Source: Rhyacophila brunnea
Lineage: Eukaryota > Arthropoda > Insecta > Trichoptera > Rhyacophilidae
DNA length: 64,000 nt
Assembly: GCA_022495005.1 (NCBI GenBank)
Contig: JAGYXB010000830.1
Span: 84,405 to 148,404 of the forward strand
Reading direction: 5' to 3'
Part shown: positions 55,579-64,000 of the stretch, piece by piece
Position numbering within the stretch: the stretch's first letter is position 1
Layout: each line of letters opens with the position of its first letter
Translations under genes and position numbers: made by a program
The notes under the pieces: generated by a model
The model's database searches: none
The model's input: the letters and a program-made list of their open reading frames with translations, nothing else
Told to the model about the DNA's origin: nothing

Positions 55579-56013
55579 GGTTACATGTAAGTTGTACGTA
55601 TTAAGTTGGCCGTATGACACTTCTTCGAGAGCCGTTGTCCTCGAAACATGTGTTCGTATAGGATTTGATCAAATGACGAGTTGTTCGTCGAAAATTTCAC
55701 CGTGGAGTATATTGTACGTACGTTACAAAATGCGGCACTAGTTTGCAAACAGAAATGTTTCAATTAGATTCAGTACGAATGTTATAAGATGTCTTTATTG
55801 GTATTACATAATGTAATGTTATTAATTATTTGAACATTACTGTTTGTTAACTAGCGCCGCATTTTGTAACGTACGTACAATATACTCTACGATGAAATGT
55901 TCAACGAACAACTCACGTTTTAATTAAATGTTATACGAACACATGTTTCAAGGACTACAGCTCACGAAGAAGTGTCCTACGGTCTATTGTATACGTACAA
56001 ATTTCCGGACACG
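55579..56013. mobile_element. Mutator-like MITE, reverse orientation
   Basis: GGTTACATGTAAGTTGTACG at the left and ACAAATTTCCGGACACG at the right are the ends of the 41.0 kb family. Long inverted arms (TTTCACCGTGGAGTATATTG) face each other. Flanks ACATTTCAC and GCATTTCTC agree at 7 of 9 positions. Confidence 0.75.
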
Positions 56014-56019
56014 GCATTT

Positions 56020-56685
56020 CTCAGCATACCTTCCTTCAAAGGGCACCCTTTGCTACAAATGTACACAATAGGTATGTCTTAAAAAAACGTACATATTTTA
56101 AACGGACACAATTAATAAATTATCATTGTAAACATGTTGAGAACTCAATTCCAGTGGCGGTCCATTAAGTCTCACGTTAAGGAAAACGTTCCCCACAGCA
56201 GAGTGGCCGCTCGTGCAAATAATACTTAGCAAAATACAAAAGAAGAAAAAATATCCAACTCCAAATCGCGTGACCCAATTTGAAATGGGTCAGAGTCTTT
56301 AGAAGGCGTCTCTATACAAATATTATTCAGAGCCTTATCATAATATATTATAATATATGCATAAAAATCACTGTCACACCTATATAAAATATCTGTCATA
56401 CACGTGTCATCAAAATAAAATCCCCATTGGGTGAATAAGTTCTAGTTTGCTTTTTTTGAATGACGACAGAGAAAAATCTGAAAAAGGTTAGCATATTATT
56501 TTCTTCTCAGCCTCCTTAATACCTCTTAATAACTAATATGATCTTAAAATATTTGTGTTTCGTCTACTAAATTGAAACTTATTTTGGTTTATTTTTCTGG
56601 TGCAAGGAATATTTATTGGAATCTTTACTTTCCCCCCAACCCATTTCCATTTGGAGGTTCAGACTCAGCAAAAGAGAGATCCATA
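56020..56685. other. No recognisable feature
   Basis: AT-rich; nothing identified. Confidence 0.45.
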
Positions 56686-56689
56686 AACT

Positions 56690-56800
56690 TGGACACTACA
56701 GTATAGTATGGAGAGGTGCACTTTAGGCATAACAAGAAAGGACTGAATGATTGGACAAGGAAACAAATCAAGGGTATGCTATGCAATATTATTAGTATGG
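56690..56800 (+). pseudogene. Short RTE-like LINE fragment
   Basis: GTATGGAGAGGTGCACTTTA and AGGCATAACAAGAAAGGACT match the MERCMLGITRKD segment of the 26 kb copy; decays after that. Confidence 0.55.
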
Positions 56801-56972
56801 ACATAACTAATTAGTGCTTGTTGATGCGCTTAGTGCGAGTGGTCTCCTTTTACTTTTTGGGGTCTATAAAGTCTAGAATGTTTTGCAGCAGATGAGGCAC
56901 CATTTCACATTTTTTAATCTTTCCTGTCAGACACATTTCTTTGATTCTGATTGTATTTTTGTCACATGTATG

Positions 56973-57329
56973 CTATGACATTATTAATAGACGACGCACT
57001 CAATACAGTAGCTTGCAAGTAAATTCGCGCATTCGCATGTATAGGTAGACATCACGCAATTTTCATTATGCGATATCACGCATCGGGAATTTATAGCAAT
57101 ATGACCTTTATTGTAATGGCGTTAGAGCAGTGTTTCTAATGTCAATGTTCATTTGAGCGAACCCGTTCGAACCGAACCATTCGGCAGACCCAACAATACG
57201 CATAAGGAATTTATAGCAATATCACCTTTATTGTAATGGCGTTAGAACAGATTATGCCAATCGGCAGACCCGACAATAAAGTGAGTGTCATTTTCTATTC
57301 CAGATGATTCGTCCATATTAATGTCATTG
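56973..57329. mobile_element. M3 MITE, 357 bp, perfect 8-bp TSD
   Basis: Near-identical to 52691-53047. CATGTATG flanks both sides (56965-56972 and 57330-57337). Its first two bases are CT instead of CA. Confidence 0.9.
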
Positions 57330-57339
57330 CATGTATGGC

Positions 57340-57925
57340 TAAGTCGTCCGACTGCAACACGTCAACGTGTGATTGTGATAACTATGTCGATGTGATTTTG
57401 TTGGTATTCACAAAACACATCTAACCTAATATACCTCCACCCACAGCGAATGCGATAGTTTGAAAAAAAGCAACTGGTATCGCAAGTTACAAACTCGACA
57501 CGGATTGCATGTCGCATGTCCTTAATGTTGCGGTTGCGCATGCTCAGATGCTACCAATCAGCCATTTCTAATTCTAATCCAACCGTCAAATTATATTCAT
57601 TTTTTATTATATTCAGGCTGTGACACTGAATTGCGAATTACAATGGTAGTGCTAGTTATTGATATCTTCGACAGCAATGTGGTAACCTGTTTGCAATAAA
57701 TGACGATTTTTGATTGTATATCTCGTTCAAATTATTACTATTAATTTCCATATGCAACAATCATCGTTTTCAATTGTTTACTATAATACATTCGAAGTAT
57801 GAGAAATAACTAGTACTACCATCGATGTTTATAGTTTCGTGTAACGGCCTGACTATTAGTAGTGAGCCTTTGTGTTTACCATTGACAGCACTCGTATTCC
57901 AATACATAGGCACTGGTTACTCATC
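57340..57925. other. No recognisable feature
   Basis: AT-rich; ATACCTCCACCCACAGCG at 57430 may be an M1 scrap. Nothing else identified. Confidence 0.4.
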
Positions 57926-57929
57926 CGGG

Positions 57930-58307
57930 CAGTAACGTCCCGTGGGGGTAGGCAGATTGAGCGTCGCTTGGGGGCGGCAGTTACTCGAAGGGTGGCAAAT
58001 CGAGGAGAATCATTAGGTATATATAGAAATAGCGACCTAAACTGAGTACCTACCTACCCAATAACGAAGATAGCTTTCCTTTACAAAACTCAGCTCACTG
58101 GTTGGAACCAAATGTATTAATTAACATAAAAGGTTTAACAGGACTGTATTTTTTGTCGGGTTCGCGATGTCTAGTTAACTTCCGTTGCCTTCGACGTCCT
58201 TGGTGACCAGAAACGACACGAGCACGGATGATAAAAAATATTGTATAAAAAATGGGGCGGCATTATGGCCCTGCCCAGAGGCGGCATTTTGTCTAGGGAC
58301 GTCACTG
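57930..58307. mobile_element. M2 MITE, 378 bp, perfect 8-bp TSD
   Basis: CAGTAACGTCCCGTGGGGGT to TTTGTCTAGGGACGTCACTG in reverse orientation to the 40 kb copy. CATCCGGG flanks both sides (57922-57929 and 58308-58315). The insertion site joins into a CCGGGTTTGATTCCCC (box-B-like) sequence at 58328, possibly a SINE head. Confidence 0.9.
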
Positions 58308-58339
58308 CATCCGGGGTGTTCCGGGTTTGATTCCCCATG

Positions 58340-58912
58340 ACGTCACAATACATTAGTATGTGATTTATTCAAAGCTTCTGTGTTTCTCTGAATGTTTCCC
58401 TTCTAATACTACTACATTGCTACAATTGGATATTTCGGTCAGTTAAAAAGATAAAAATATTGAACAAGTCACCGGCGCATTGTAAACGAGTCCAATAACT
58501 CTCTAAATAACTTGACTGTATAAAGCGCACCCATCTCGGAGCTTAAAATACTTACAAGTTTTTCTCCTTTCTCGGAGTTTATTAGAAATTCCGTTTGAAT
58601 AGAATTTTCTTAATGAAAAAATACACAATACAAATTTATCGTCTCTGTTCCTCTCCCTGGCTTGTCGTCGTTCGGATGCCGACGGTTTATTTCGACTCAG
58701 TTAGGCACCTACACAATGAAATGAAATTTTACGAAATTTATTATAAAGATATTGTTTTTTTTATTAATATTACTGTGTTTTTTTTTTGAGTGCGTAATAT
58801 TGTCCGCATTTTTGACAAAATGAGATTATTTAATCGAGCAATTGTGCAAAATTTTAGGAAATAACAAACAAATAATATAGTTTTTTGTATTTTTGTTCGA
58901 TATATATACCAA
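58340..58912. other. No recognisable feature
   Basis: AT-rich; plus-strand frame at 58595-58789 without motifs. Confidence 0.45.
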
Positions 58913-58914
58913 AT

Positions 58915-59000
58915 AGGGATTGCAATACCAAATAAAAATTTCGATACCGGTTTTTCGGTATTTCTTATTGAATACCGGTTTTAATACCGGTATTTATTAA
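58915..59000. mobile_element. End of the ATACCGGT TIR family, cut by Penelope
   Basis: AGGGATTGCAATACCAAAT plus repeated ATACCGGT/ACCGGTTTTT motifs match (inverted) the right end at 29060-29121. The Penelope element begins right after and the other end was not found. Confidence 0.65.
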
Positions 59001-59008
59001 ACATTAAA

Positions 59009-59440
59009 AATTCTAATGGATTCAAGCTCTGTACTATTCCATTTAAGTCGTTTTTGCGACCCGGGTTTCGCCTTTCGGCATCTTCAGGCGTCGTGTACAC
59101 TCACCAAAGGCAAACACACACTGACAACGAACACCCTTAACTCTACCTTATATAATAAAACAATACAATAAAGTAGGTAAAAACTCCATTACCTACCTAT
59201 TTAGTCAGAAATTACAACAAAAAGTACAATAAACAAATTATGAATAGCTGAAGTGTCAGTAAAAAACCCAATTAGTAAAAACCCTATCTTATTAATAACA
59301 ATACACTGGACGGCATATTATTATAATAAATCGTCAAACCTAATAATAGGTCAAAATTCTTTATAACAATAAAGAAATACTACACTCAAGAGGTGTAAAT
59401 CGTCAATTCTAAGAAAAATAATTAATCGAGTTAACTAATG
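59009..59440 (-). repeat. 3' pseudo-LTR of the Penelope-like element
   Basis: From AATCGTCAATTCTAAGAAAA (59398) to ATTCTAATGG (59010) on the plus strand. It is the best-preserved terminal repeat and carries an intact hammerhead-like core. Confidence 0.8.
59058..59087 (-). ncRNA. Hammerhead-like core, intact
   Basis: On the minus strand CTGAAGA (59087-59081), a GCC-GAAA-GGC hairpin, GAAA (59069-59066), ACCCGGGT and GTC (to 59058). All boxes of the consensus are present. Predicted cleavage would fall after the GTC. Stem I next to the core is short (GC/GC), with further pairing uncertain. Confidence 0.6.
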
Positions 59441-59705
59441 AGATGTCTATAATAATACTACTTACAAGGTACCTACTTTTATTTTTATAACATTATTTTT
59501 TAACAAAAACAAAATTATACATATAAACTCGCTTAATTTAATATAATATATAACTCACCTAATATAATATATATATATATTATACAATTATGCATACCTA
59601 AATCCTCATCCCTAGACTCTCATACAAAAATATATAATCTCATACAAACATATATAAATTGTGTGTCAATACAATTGACCATAATATAGTCTCATATGTA
59701 AAACA

Positions 59706-62309
59706 TCATATTATAGGATATAACAAAGGGCTACTAGGAAAGCTGAGTTGATCGTTCAATATAGGTAAGCTCTGCAACTGTGCTCTATTTATTTCTAATA
59801 TTTCTTGGTAGAATAATTTATAATCACCCGTATGACTGTGAAGTAGTTTTGCACCCTTTTCAATGTCAAACGTGTGTTTTTCATTTAATAAGTGGTTAGC
59901 AAACGTTGAAGTATCCTTCTCCAATCTTTGGGCTGCTAAATGTTCTGAAATTCTAATATTTAGGCTCCTCGTAGTTTTTCCAATGTAAAATTTAGGACAG
60001 TTGTTACAGTCTAATTTGTAAATACCGGATTTATTTTTAATCTCTATGGAGTCTTTATTATTTATTATTAATCTACCAACTGTGTTATTACAATAAAATG
60101 CCGGTTTGACATTATTTTTGGACAGATGTTTTATAACTTTTTCACTGGTTTTACCTATATAACTTAATCTACACCAATGATTAGCAATGACCGGTATGGT
60201 AGGTTCTATACCTTTATATAATAATTTAGATACTAATTTTATTTTCTTTTTTATTAAAAGTTTGTCTATAAGAGACTCCTCATAACCGTTGTTAATAGCA
60301 ATTTGTTTAATCGTTGAAAGTTCGTTTTGAAAATTTGTTTCATTTAAGGGCACAGTTACAAGTCTATGTATATCTGAATGAAATGCGGCTAGTTTATATG
60401 CAGGTGGATGATTCGAGGAACTATGTATAATGCAATCCGAATATGTCGGTTTTCTATAAATGTTGAACTCATGTATGTTCTTTTCTATGTTAATATTTAG
60501 GTCTAGAAAATTAATTTTCTTAACACCTACTTCTAATGTAAATTTAATATTATCATCTAGTGAATTTAAAAACTTGTGGAATTTGGTCAGTTGTCTATCT
60601 GTACCATTAAACAAACAAAGTATATCATCTACATACCGAAACCAATATATGATATCTCTGGTTTTAGTTTTGTTTTCGAATATAATAGATTCTAAAAAGT
60701 CCATATATAACTCTGCTAACAAAGGAGACAGACAATTTCCCATTGCCAGGCCTGAAATTTGTTTATAACATTTACCGTTAAATTGGAAATAATTTTGTTC
60801 TACACATATGTCTAAAATATTCATCAACTCCGAGATAATCAATGGATTCACACGGCGTTTAGTTAACATTTCATGAACAATATTTTTACATTTACCTACG
60901 GGTACATTAGTAAATAAACTGACTACGTCAAAAGAAATTAATTTGGAATTACTAGGAATATTACAATTATTATGATTATTTATTTTACTAATTAAATCTA
61001 TCGAATTTTTGACGCTGTAATTAGGATTAAATTTAGTGTAATAACGAATTAATCGGTTCGCCTTCTGAGATAATTTATAGGCTGGAGCATTCACATATGA
61101 GACTACCGGTCTTATAGGAAAAGATGTTTTATGTAATTTTGGTAACCCATAGAGTTTAGGAGCTAATGGATTACGCTCAGTTAAATGAAACATGTCCTTT
61201 GAGTTAATAGTAATTTTTGAATTTTTAATTAAATCTTTCACTTTTTTATTAAATTTAACAGTAGGGTCATTTTTTAATTCTATTATCTTATTATCGTTTA
61301 AAAAATTAGTCACCTTATCGACATAATCAACACGAGATAACAAAACTGTGGTATTACCTTTATCCGCCTTCGTTACTACGATATTATTCTGTTTTATTTT
61401 GTTTCGGATATTTTTAAGTGTCAATAATTCTGAATTAAAAGGCTTAATCTCATTGGCATTTTTACAATCTGTTTTCAAAATTCTGGAACAAATATGCTTA
61501 CCTGTCAAATCCTTATGTAAGGCCATTTCCAGATCAATTGCTAAGTTTTCAAAATCTGATTTTTGGTTGGTTGATAACGGACAATACTTGAGACCTTTAG
61601 ATAAAAGGGCCGTCTCATCATTATTTAGATTAACATTCGAAAGGTTAACTATTCTATCAAAAAATTCTATTTTAGTTTTGGTCATGCTAGTTGTTACACG
61701 TTCACTAGTAATTTTTAATTTATCATCTATAAGTTTCTTTAATTTATAAACTTGTTTCTCGTATTTGGCTTGGATTATCACTGACACATTATATCTCAAC
61801 TCCCCATCTAAGCTATCAAATTCAATGGGATGAAGTTTACGAGCAAGTAGACAGTGAATTAATTTAAGATATTGACTTACATTATCCCGTACTGCATACC
61901 AGTGATTTGTTTCCTCCTTCAGCCATGCTATTTTTGCTTTTCTCAAAACATTAACAGCCGGGCTAAACACTCCACCTGATACACTTATTTTAATATTTCG
62001 AGATATGAATTTTGGAATCACATTATTTTTAATACAACTTTTGTTAAACCACAAATTTTGACACGCAACGCGAAATTTTAAAAGTAACTTACTATATAAT
62101 TCAGTCAATCTTGCCGTACTAGCAATATTTATAATATTAATACTTTCGACCGAAGGTACTTGATGGAATTTTAATTTAAATTCTAATGGATTCAAGCTCT
62201 GTACTATTCCATTTAAGTCGTTTTTGCGACCCGGGTTTCGCCTTTCGGCATCTTGGGCATCATTATACACTCTTAGAAACCAAACACACATAAACCCAGC
62301 AGAACGCAT
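59706..62309 (-). CDS. Penelope-like reverse transcriptase with GIY-YIG endonuclease, 867 codons
   Basis: A single uninterrupted frame. KADKGN (residues 315-320) and GLPKLHK (388-394) are signatures of this family. The RT core follows: RPVVS (400-404), FDVVSLFTNVPV (460-471, motif A Asp 461), GLAMGNCLSPLLAELYM (520-536, motif B) and RYVDD (558-562, motif C, Asp 561-562). A CNNC pair (768-771) leads into the C-terminal GIY-YIG nuclease: GIY at 762-764, YIG at 775-777, Arg 781 and 786, and a Glu near 836 as likely catalytic residues. Such proteins copy their RNA at a nick made by the nuclease. The length fits the family. The first roughly 45 residues are read through the pseudo-LTR and hammerhead region. 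No in-frame Met occurs between residues 7 and about 209, so the true start is uncertain (upstream Met, non-AUG or spliced). All catalytic motifs are intact, so the copy may be recent. Confidence 0.95.
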   Translation of the reverse strand: MRSAGFMCVWFLRVYNDAQDAERRNPGRKNDLNGIVQSLNPLEFKLKFHQVPSVESINIINIASTARLTELYSKLLLKFRVACQNLWFNKSCIKNNVIPKFISRNIKISVSGGVFSPAVNVLRKAKIAWLKEETNHWYAVRDNVSQYLKLIHCLLARKLHPIEFDSLDGELRYNVSVIIQAKYEKQVYKLKKLIDDKLKITSERVTTSMTKTKIEFFDRIVNLSNVNLNNDETALLSKGLKYCPLSTNQKSDFENLAIDLEMALHKDLTGKHICSRILKTDCKNANEIKPFNSELLTLKNIRNKIKQNNIVVTKADKGNTTVLLSRVDYVDKVTNFLNDNKIIELKNDPTVKFNKKVKDLIKNSKITINSKDMFHLTERNPLAPKLYGLPKLHKTSFPIRPVVSYVNAPAYKLSQKANRLIRYYTKFNPNYSVKNSIDLISKINNHNNCNIPSNSKLISFDVVSLFTNVPVGKCKNIVHEMLTKRRVNPLIISELMNILDICVEQNYFQFNGKCYKQISGLAMGNCLSPLLAELYMDFLESIIFENKTKTRDIIYWFRYVDDILCLFNGTDRQLTKFHKFLNSLDDNIKFTLEVGVKKINFLDLNINIEKNIHEFNIYRKPTYSDCIIHSSSNHPPAYKLAAFHSDIHRLVTVPLNETNFQNELSTIKQIAINNGYEESLIDKLLIKKKIKLVSKLLYKGIEPTIPVIANHWCRLSYIGKTSEKVIKHLSKNNVKPAFYCNNTVGRLIINNKDSIEIKNKSGIYKLDCNNCPKFYIGKTTRSLNIRISEHLAAQRLEKDTSTFANHLLNEKHTFDIEKGAKLLHSHTGDYKLFYQEILEINRAQLQSLPILNDQLSFPSSPLLYPII

Positions 62310-62425
62310 GTCTACCTTATACTTAGTAAAACAATGCTAGTAAAAGTGGTAAAAACTCCGGCTACCTACCTATTTAGTCAGAATTACAGCAAAGTACAAT
62401 AAACAGATTACTGGAATGGCTGTGA
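62177..62425 (-). repeat. 5' pseudo-LTR of the Penelope-like element
   Basis: Shares the TAATGGATTCAAGCTCTGTA and TACCTACCTATTTAGTCAG segments with the 3' copy but is more diverged and shorter between the blocks. Confidence 0.75.
62228..62257 (-). ncRNA. Hammerhead-like core, broken
   Basis: The GCC-GAAA-GGC, GAAA, ACCCGGGT and GTC parts are intact, but the CTGAAGA box reads CCCAAGA, which removes essential core bases. The 5' terminal repeat would therefore not self-cleave. Confidence 0.55.
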
Positions 62426-62426
62426 A

Positions 62427-62885
62427 TTATTTTTCTTAGAATTGACGATTTACACCTCTTGAGTGTAGTATTTTTTATTGTTATAAAGAATTTTGACCTA
62501 TTATTAGATTTGACGATTTATTATAATAATATGTTGTCCAGTGTATTGTTATTAATAAGATAGGGTTTTTACTAATTGGGTTTTTACTGACACTTCAGCT
62601 ATTCATAATTTGTTTATTGTACTTTTTGTTGTAATTTCTGACTAAATAGGTAGGTAATGGAGTTTTTACCTACTTTATTGTATTGTTTTACTATATAAGG
62701 TAGAGTTAAGGGTGTTCGTTGTCAGTGTGTGTTTGCCTTTTGTGAGTGTACACGACGCCTGAAGATGCCGAAAGGCGAAACCCGGGTCGCAGAAAACGAC
62801 TTAAATGGAATAGTACAGAGCTTGAATCCATTAGAATTTAAATTCAAATTCCATCAAGTACCTTCGGTCGAAAGTATTAATATTG
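62427..62885 (+). mobile_element. Truncated Penelope partner, head to head
   Basis: The plus strand begins ATTTTTCTTAGAATTGACGA (inverse of 59400-59425) and runs through the pseudo-LTR, the hammerhead-like core and the start of the reading frame (VQSLNPLEF, then FHQVPSVESINI). It breaks off at 62883 where the full element continues. With 59009-62425 it forms a large inverted arrangement. Confidence 0.85.
62759..62788 (+). ncRNA. Hammerhead-like core, intact
   Basis: CTGAAGA, GCC-GAAA-GGC, GAAA, ACCCGGGT and GTC in order, facing the broken core at 62228-62257 about 500 bp away. Confidence 0.6.
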
Positions 62886-62889
62886 TAAT

Positions 62890-63830
62890 TGTGTTAATTA
62901 ATTTTGTGTTAAAATAAAAATAATATGTGCTTAAACCTAAAATATGTAGGTATTTATCCAAAAATATTTGCTAACAAATAGGGTTGAAATGTTTCAAAAT
63001 TGTCTGAAACAGATAAATATTTTTGATATTTTGTTATGGGACTACTCAAAAAAAATATTTAAATTCCTAAGAATCCTAAGCCTAATAATTATGAGTATTT
63101 ATCGTAAATGCTCACTATTATAGATAGGTGAACTTTTAATATAATTATTTTGTTAATACTAAGGCAAGCTACCGAAGAAATGTGTACCAAGTGAATTTCA
63201 GAATGTAGGAAAGTTTTCCGAGCATCTTTAAGGGGCGGACAAGGGCCAAAGTAAAAAGAAACTGGCACATGAGGACTCCCCTAGAGCTGTGCGCTGCACG
63301 TGTTTCAAATACGAATCAAGAGGCGAGTCACAGATTGGACTAAGTATTTTAGGCCCTATGAGATATCAAAATTCCTAGTGGGAATACAAAGATGATAAAT
63401 AATTTCATCTTATATAAAATAAGGGAAGGAAATTTCAAGTAATAACATTATATAGATTCATTATAATTTATCTGATTATTTATTCCCACACTAATTTCTA
63501 ATATTAGTTTCTTTGTTTGAAATTTATAAGCCAGGAGATTCTATAACAAATATTTATAAGAAAATAAACAAGATTCTTTTCGATAGATAAAATTTAATGA
63601 CGTCCCTTTCAATTGAATACATATTTTATTCACAATACAAAACGTGATTATAATAAGTATTATTGATTTTCTTTAGTTTGTCAAACATTTCTGTTTATTG
63701 TATGGCACTTTCTTATAAAACTGTAAAGCATTATATATCTAACAGTTATTTTGTTCATTGTATTATTCAATAAAATATGTATTACAATAATTATACAGAT
63801 CTATTTTTACCATCACAGCCAAGCGGTTAC
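62890..63830. other. No recognisable feature
   Basis: AT-rich sequence without gene or identified repeat. Confidence 0.45.
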
Positions 63831-63834
63831 ATGT

Positions 63835-64000
63835 CACCCTTGTTACTCTCCAGTATTGTAACATAGCCAAGGTCATACCACCTCACTCGGTCTATCGCCA
63901 TATCTTGCACCTCCTGTAAGATATGCTTCAGAATTTTATAGTATCTGAAACACAAGTCCAAACCAAATGAAGCGTCTCTTCGTGACAATTTCAATCACTG
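63835..64000 (-). pseudogene. Possible LINE 3' end running off the window
   Basis: ACCACCTCACTCGGTCTATC and GCCATATCTTGCACCTCC resemble the 25.59-25.63 kb LINE segment (CACTTCCCTCGATCTATCGC then AACTCTTGCGC), which encodes the LAIDR-W-R end on the minus strand. The rest would lie to the right of the window. Confidence 0.35.

Larger units (their letters stand above)
59009..62425 (-). mobile_element. Full-length Penelope-like element
   Basis: On the minus strand the order is 5' pseudo-LTR (about 62425-62177), reading frame (to 59706), 3' untranslated part, and 3' pseudo-LTR (about 59440-59009). The two terminal repeats share TAATGGATTCAAGCTCTGTA, the hammerhead-like core and a GGTAGGTAAAAACTCC-type segment. 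Direct flanking repeats with a reverse transcriptase and GIY-YIG nuclease define Penelope-like retroelements. It lies head to head with a truncated partner at 62427. Confidence 0.9.

Noticed and set aside
60460..60768. Plus-strand frames at 60460-60768 and 61348-61749
   Set aside because: They lie antisense within the Penelope reading frame and show no motif of their own; shadows of the real gene.

Overview
This is a eukaryotic, AT-rich window packed with transposable elements. It is most consistent with an arthropod, probably an insect. The evidence is R1-like and RTE-like non-LTR retrotransposons, a Penelope-like element, tRNA-derived SINEs, many small hAT-like elements, and TTAGG pentamers embedded in MITEs. 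The species cannot be named from the sequence. There are no operons or prokaryotic features. Almost every long open frame is a transposon or a chance frame.

The one recognisable host-gene piece is a 74-bp minus-strand exon with canonical splice sites. It encodes part of what looks like the N-terminal recoverin-homology domain of a type I diacylglycerol kinase. It occurs twice (38794-38867 and 42142-42215), because about 3.35 kb is tandemly duplicated (38682-42029 and 42030-45372). The duplication junction falls inside a hAT-like MITE. The middle MITE has the left half and left target-site duplication of the downstream MITE and the right end and right flank of the upstream one. That is the expected footprint of unequal crossing-over between MITEs. 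The rest of the window is probably intronic or intergenic to this gene.

Layout: 0-5.6 kb holds nested MITEs, a truncated Penelope copy and a pogo-like MITE. 5.7-9.6 kb holds SINEs, a hAT element with a nested MITE, and an RTE remnant. 10-14.5 kb holds Mutator-like MITEs and a SINE split by a TTAA-flanked element. 16-19.7 kb holds a broken RTE-like reverse transcriptase and a multi-level nest inside one MITE. 21-26.5 kb holds R1-like and RTE-like tails. 27.8-29.1 kb is a nested element. 29.4-32.4 kb is a large foldback built of 118-bp monomers in dimeric higher-order array, with a divergent-promoter-like segment at its right side. 36.5-37.7 kb is an RTE interrupted twice over. 38.7-45.4 kb is the exon duplication. 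45.7-58.3 kb holds more MITEs, several with perfect target-site duplications. 59-62.9 kb is a full-length Penelope-like element with an 867-codon open frame (reverse transcriptase plus GIY-YIG endonuclease) and a head-to-head truncated partner.

The Penelope terminal repeats carry a hammerhead-ribozyme-like core at five places in the window. Short hAT-like families (here M1, M2, M3) are recognised by terminal inverted repeats and 8-bp target duplications; no transposase for them was found. M1 ends with CAGTGGCGAAGGGTGGAGG, M2 with CAGTGACGTCC, M3 with CAATGACATTAATATGG. All alignments here were made by eye.
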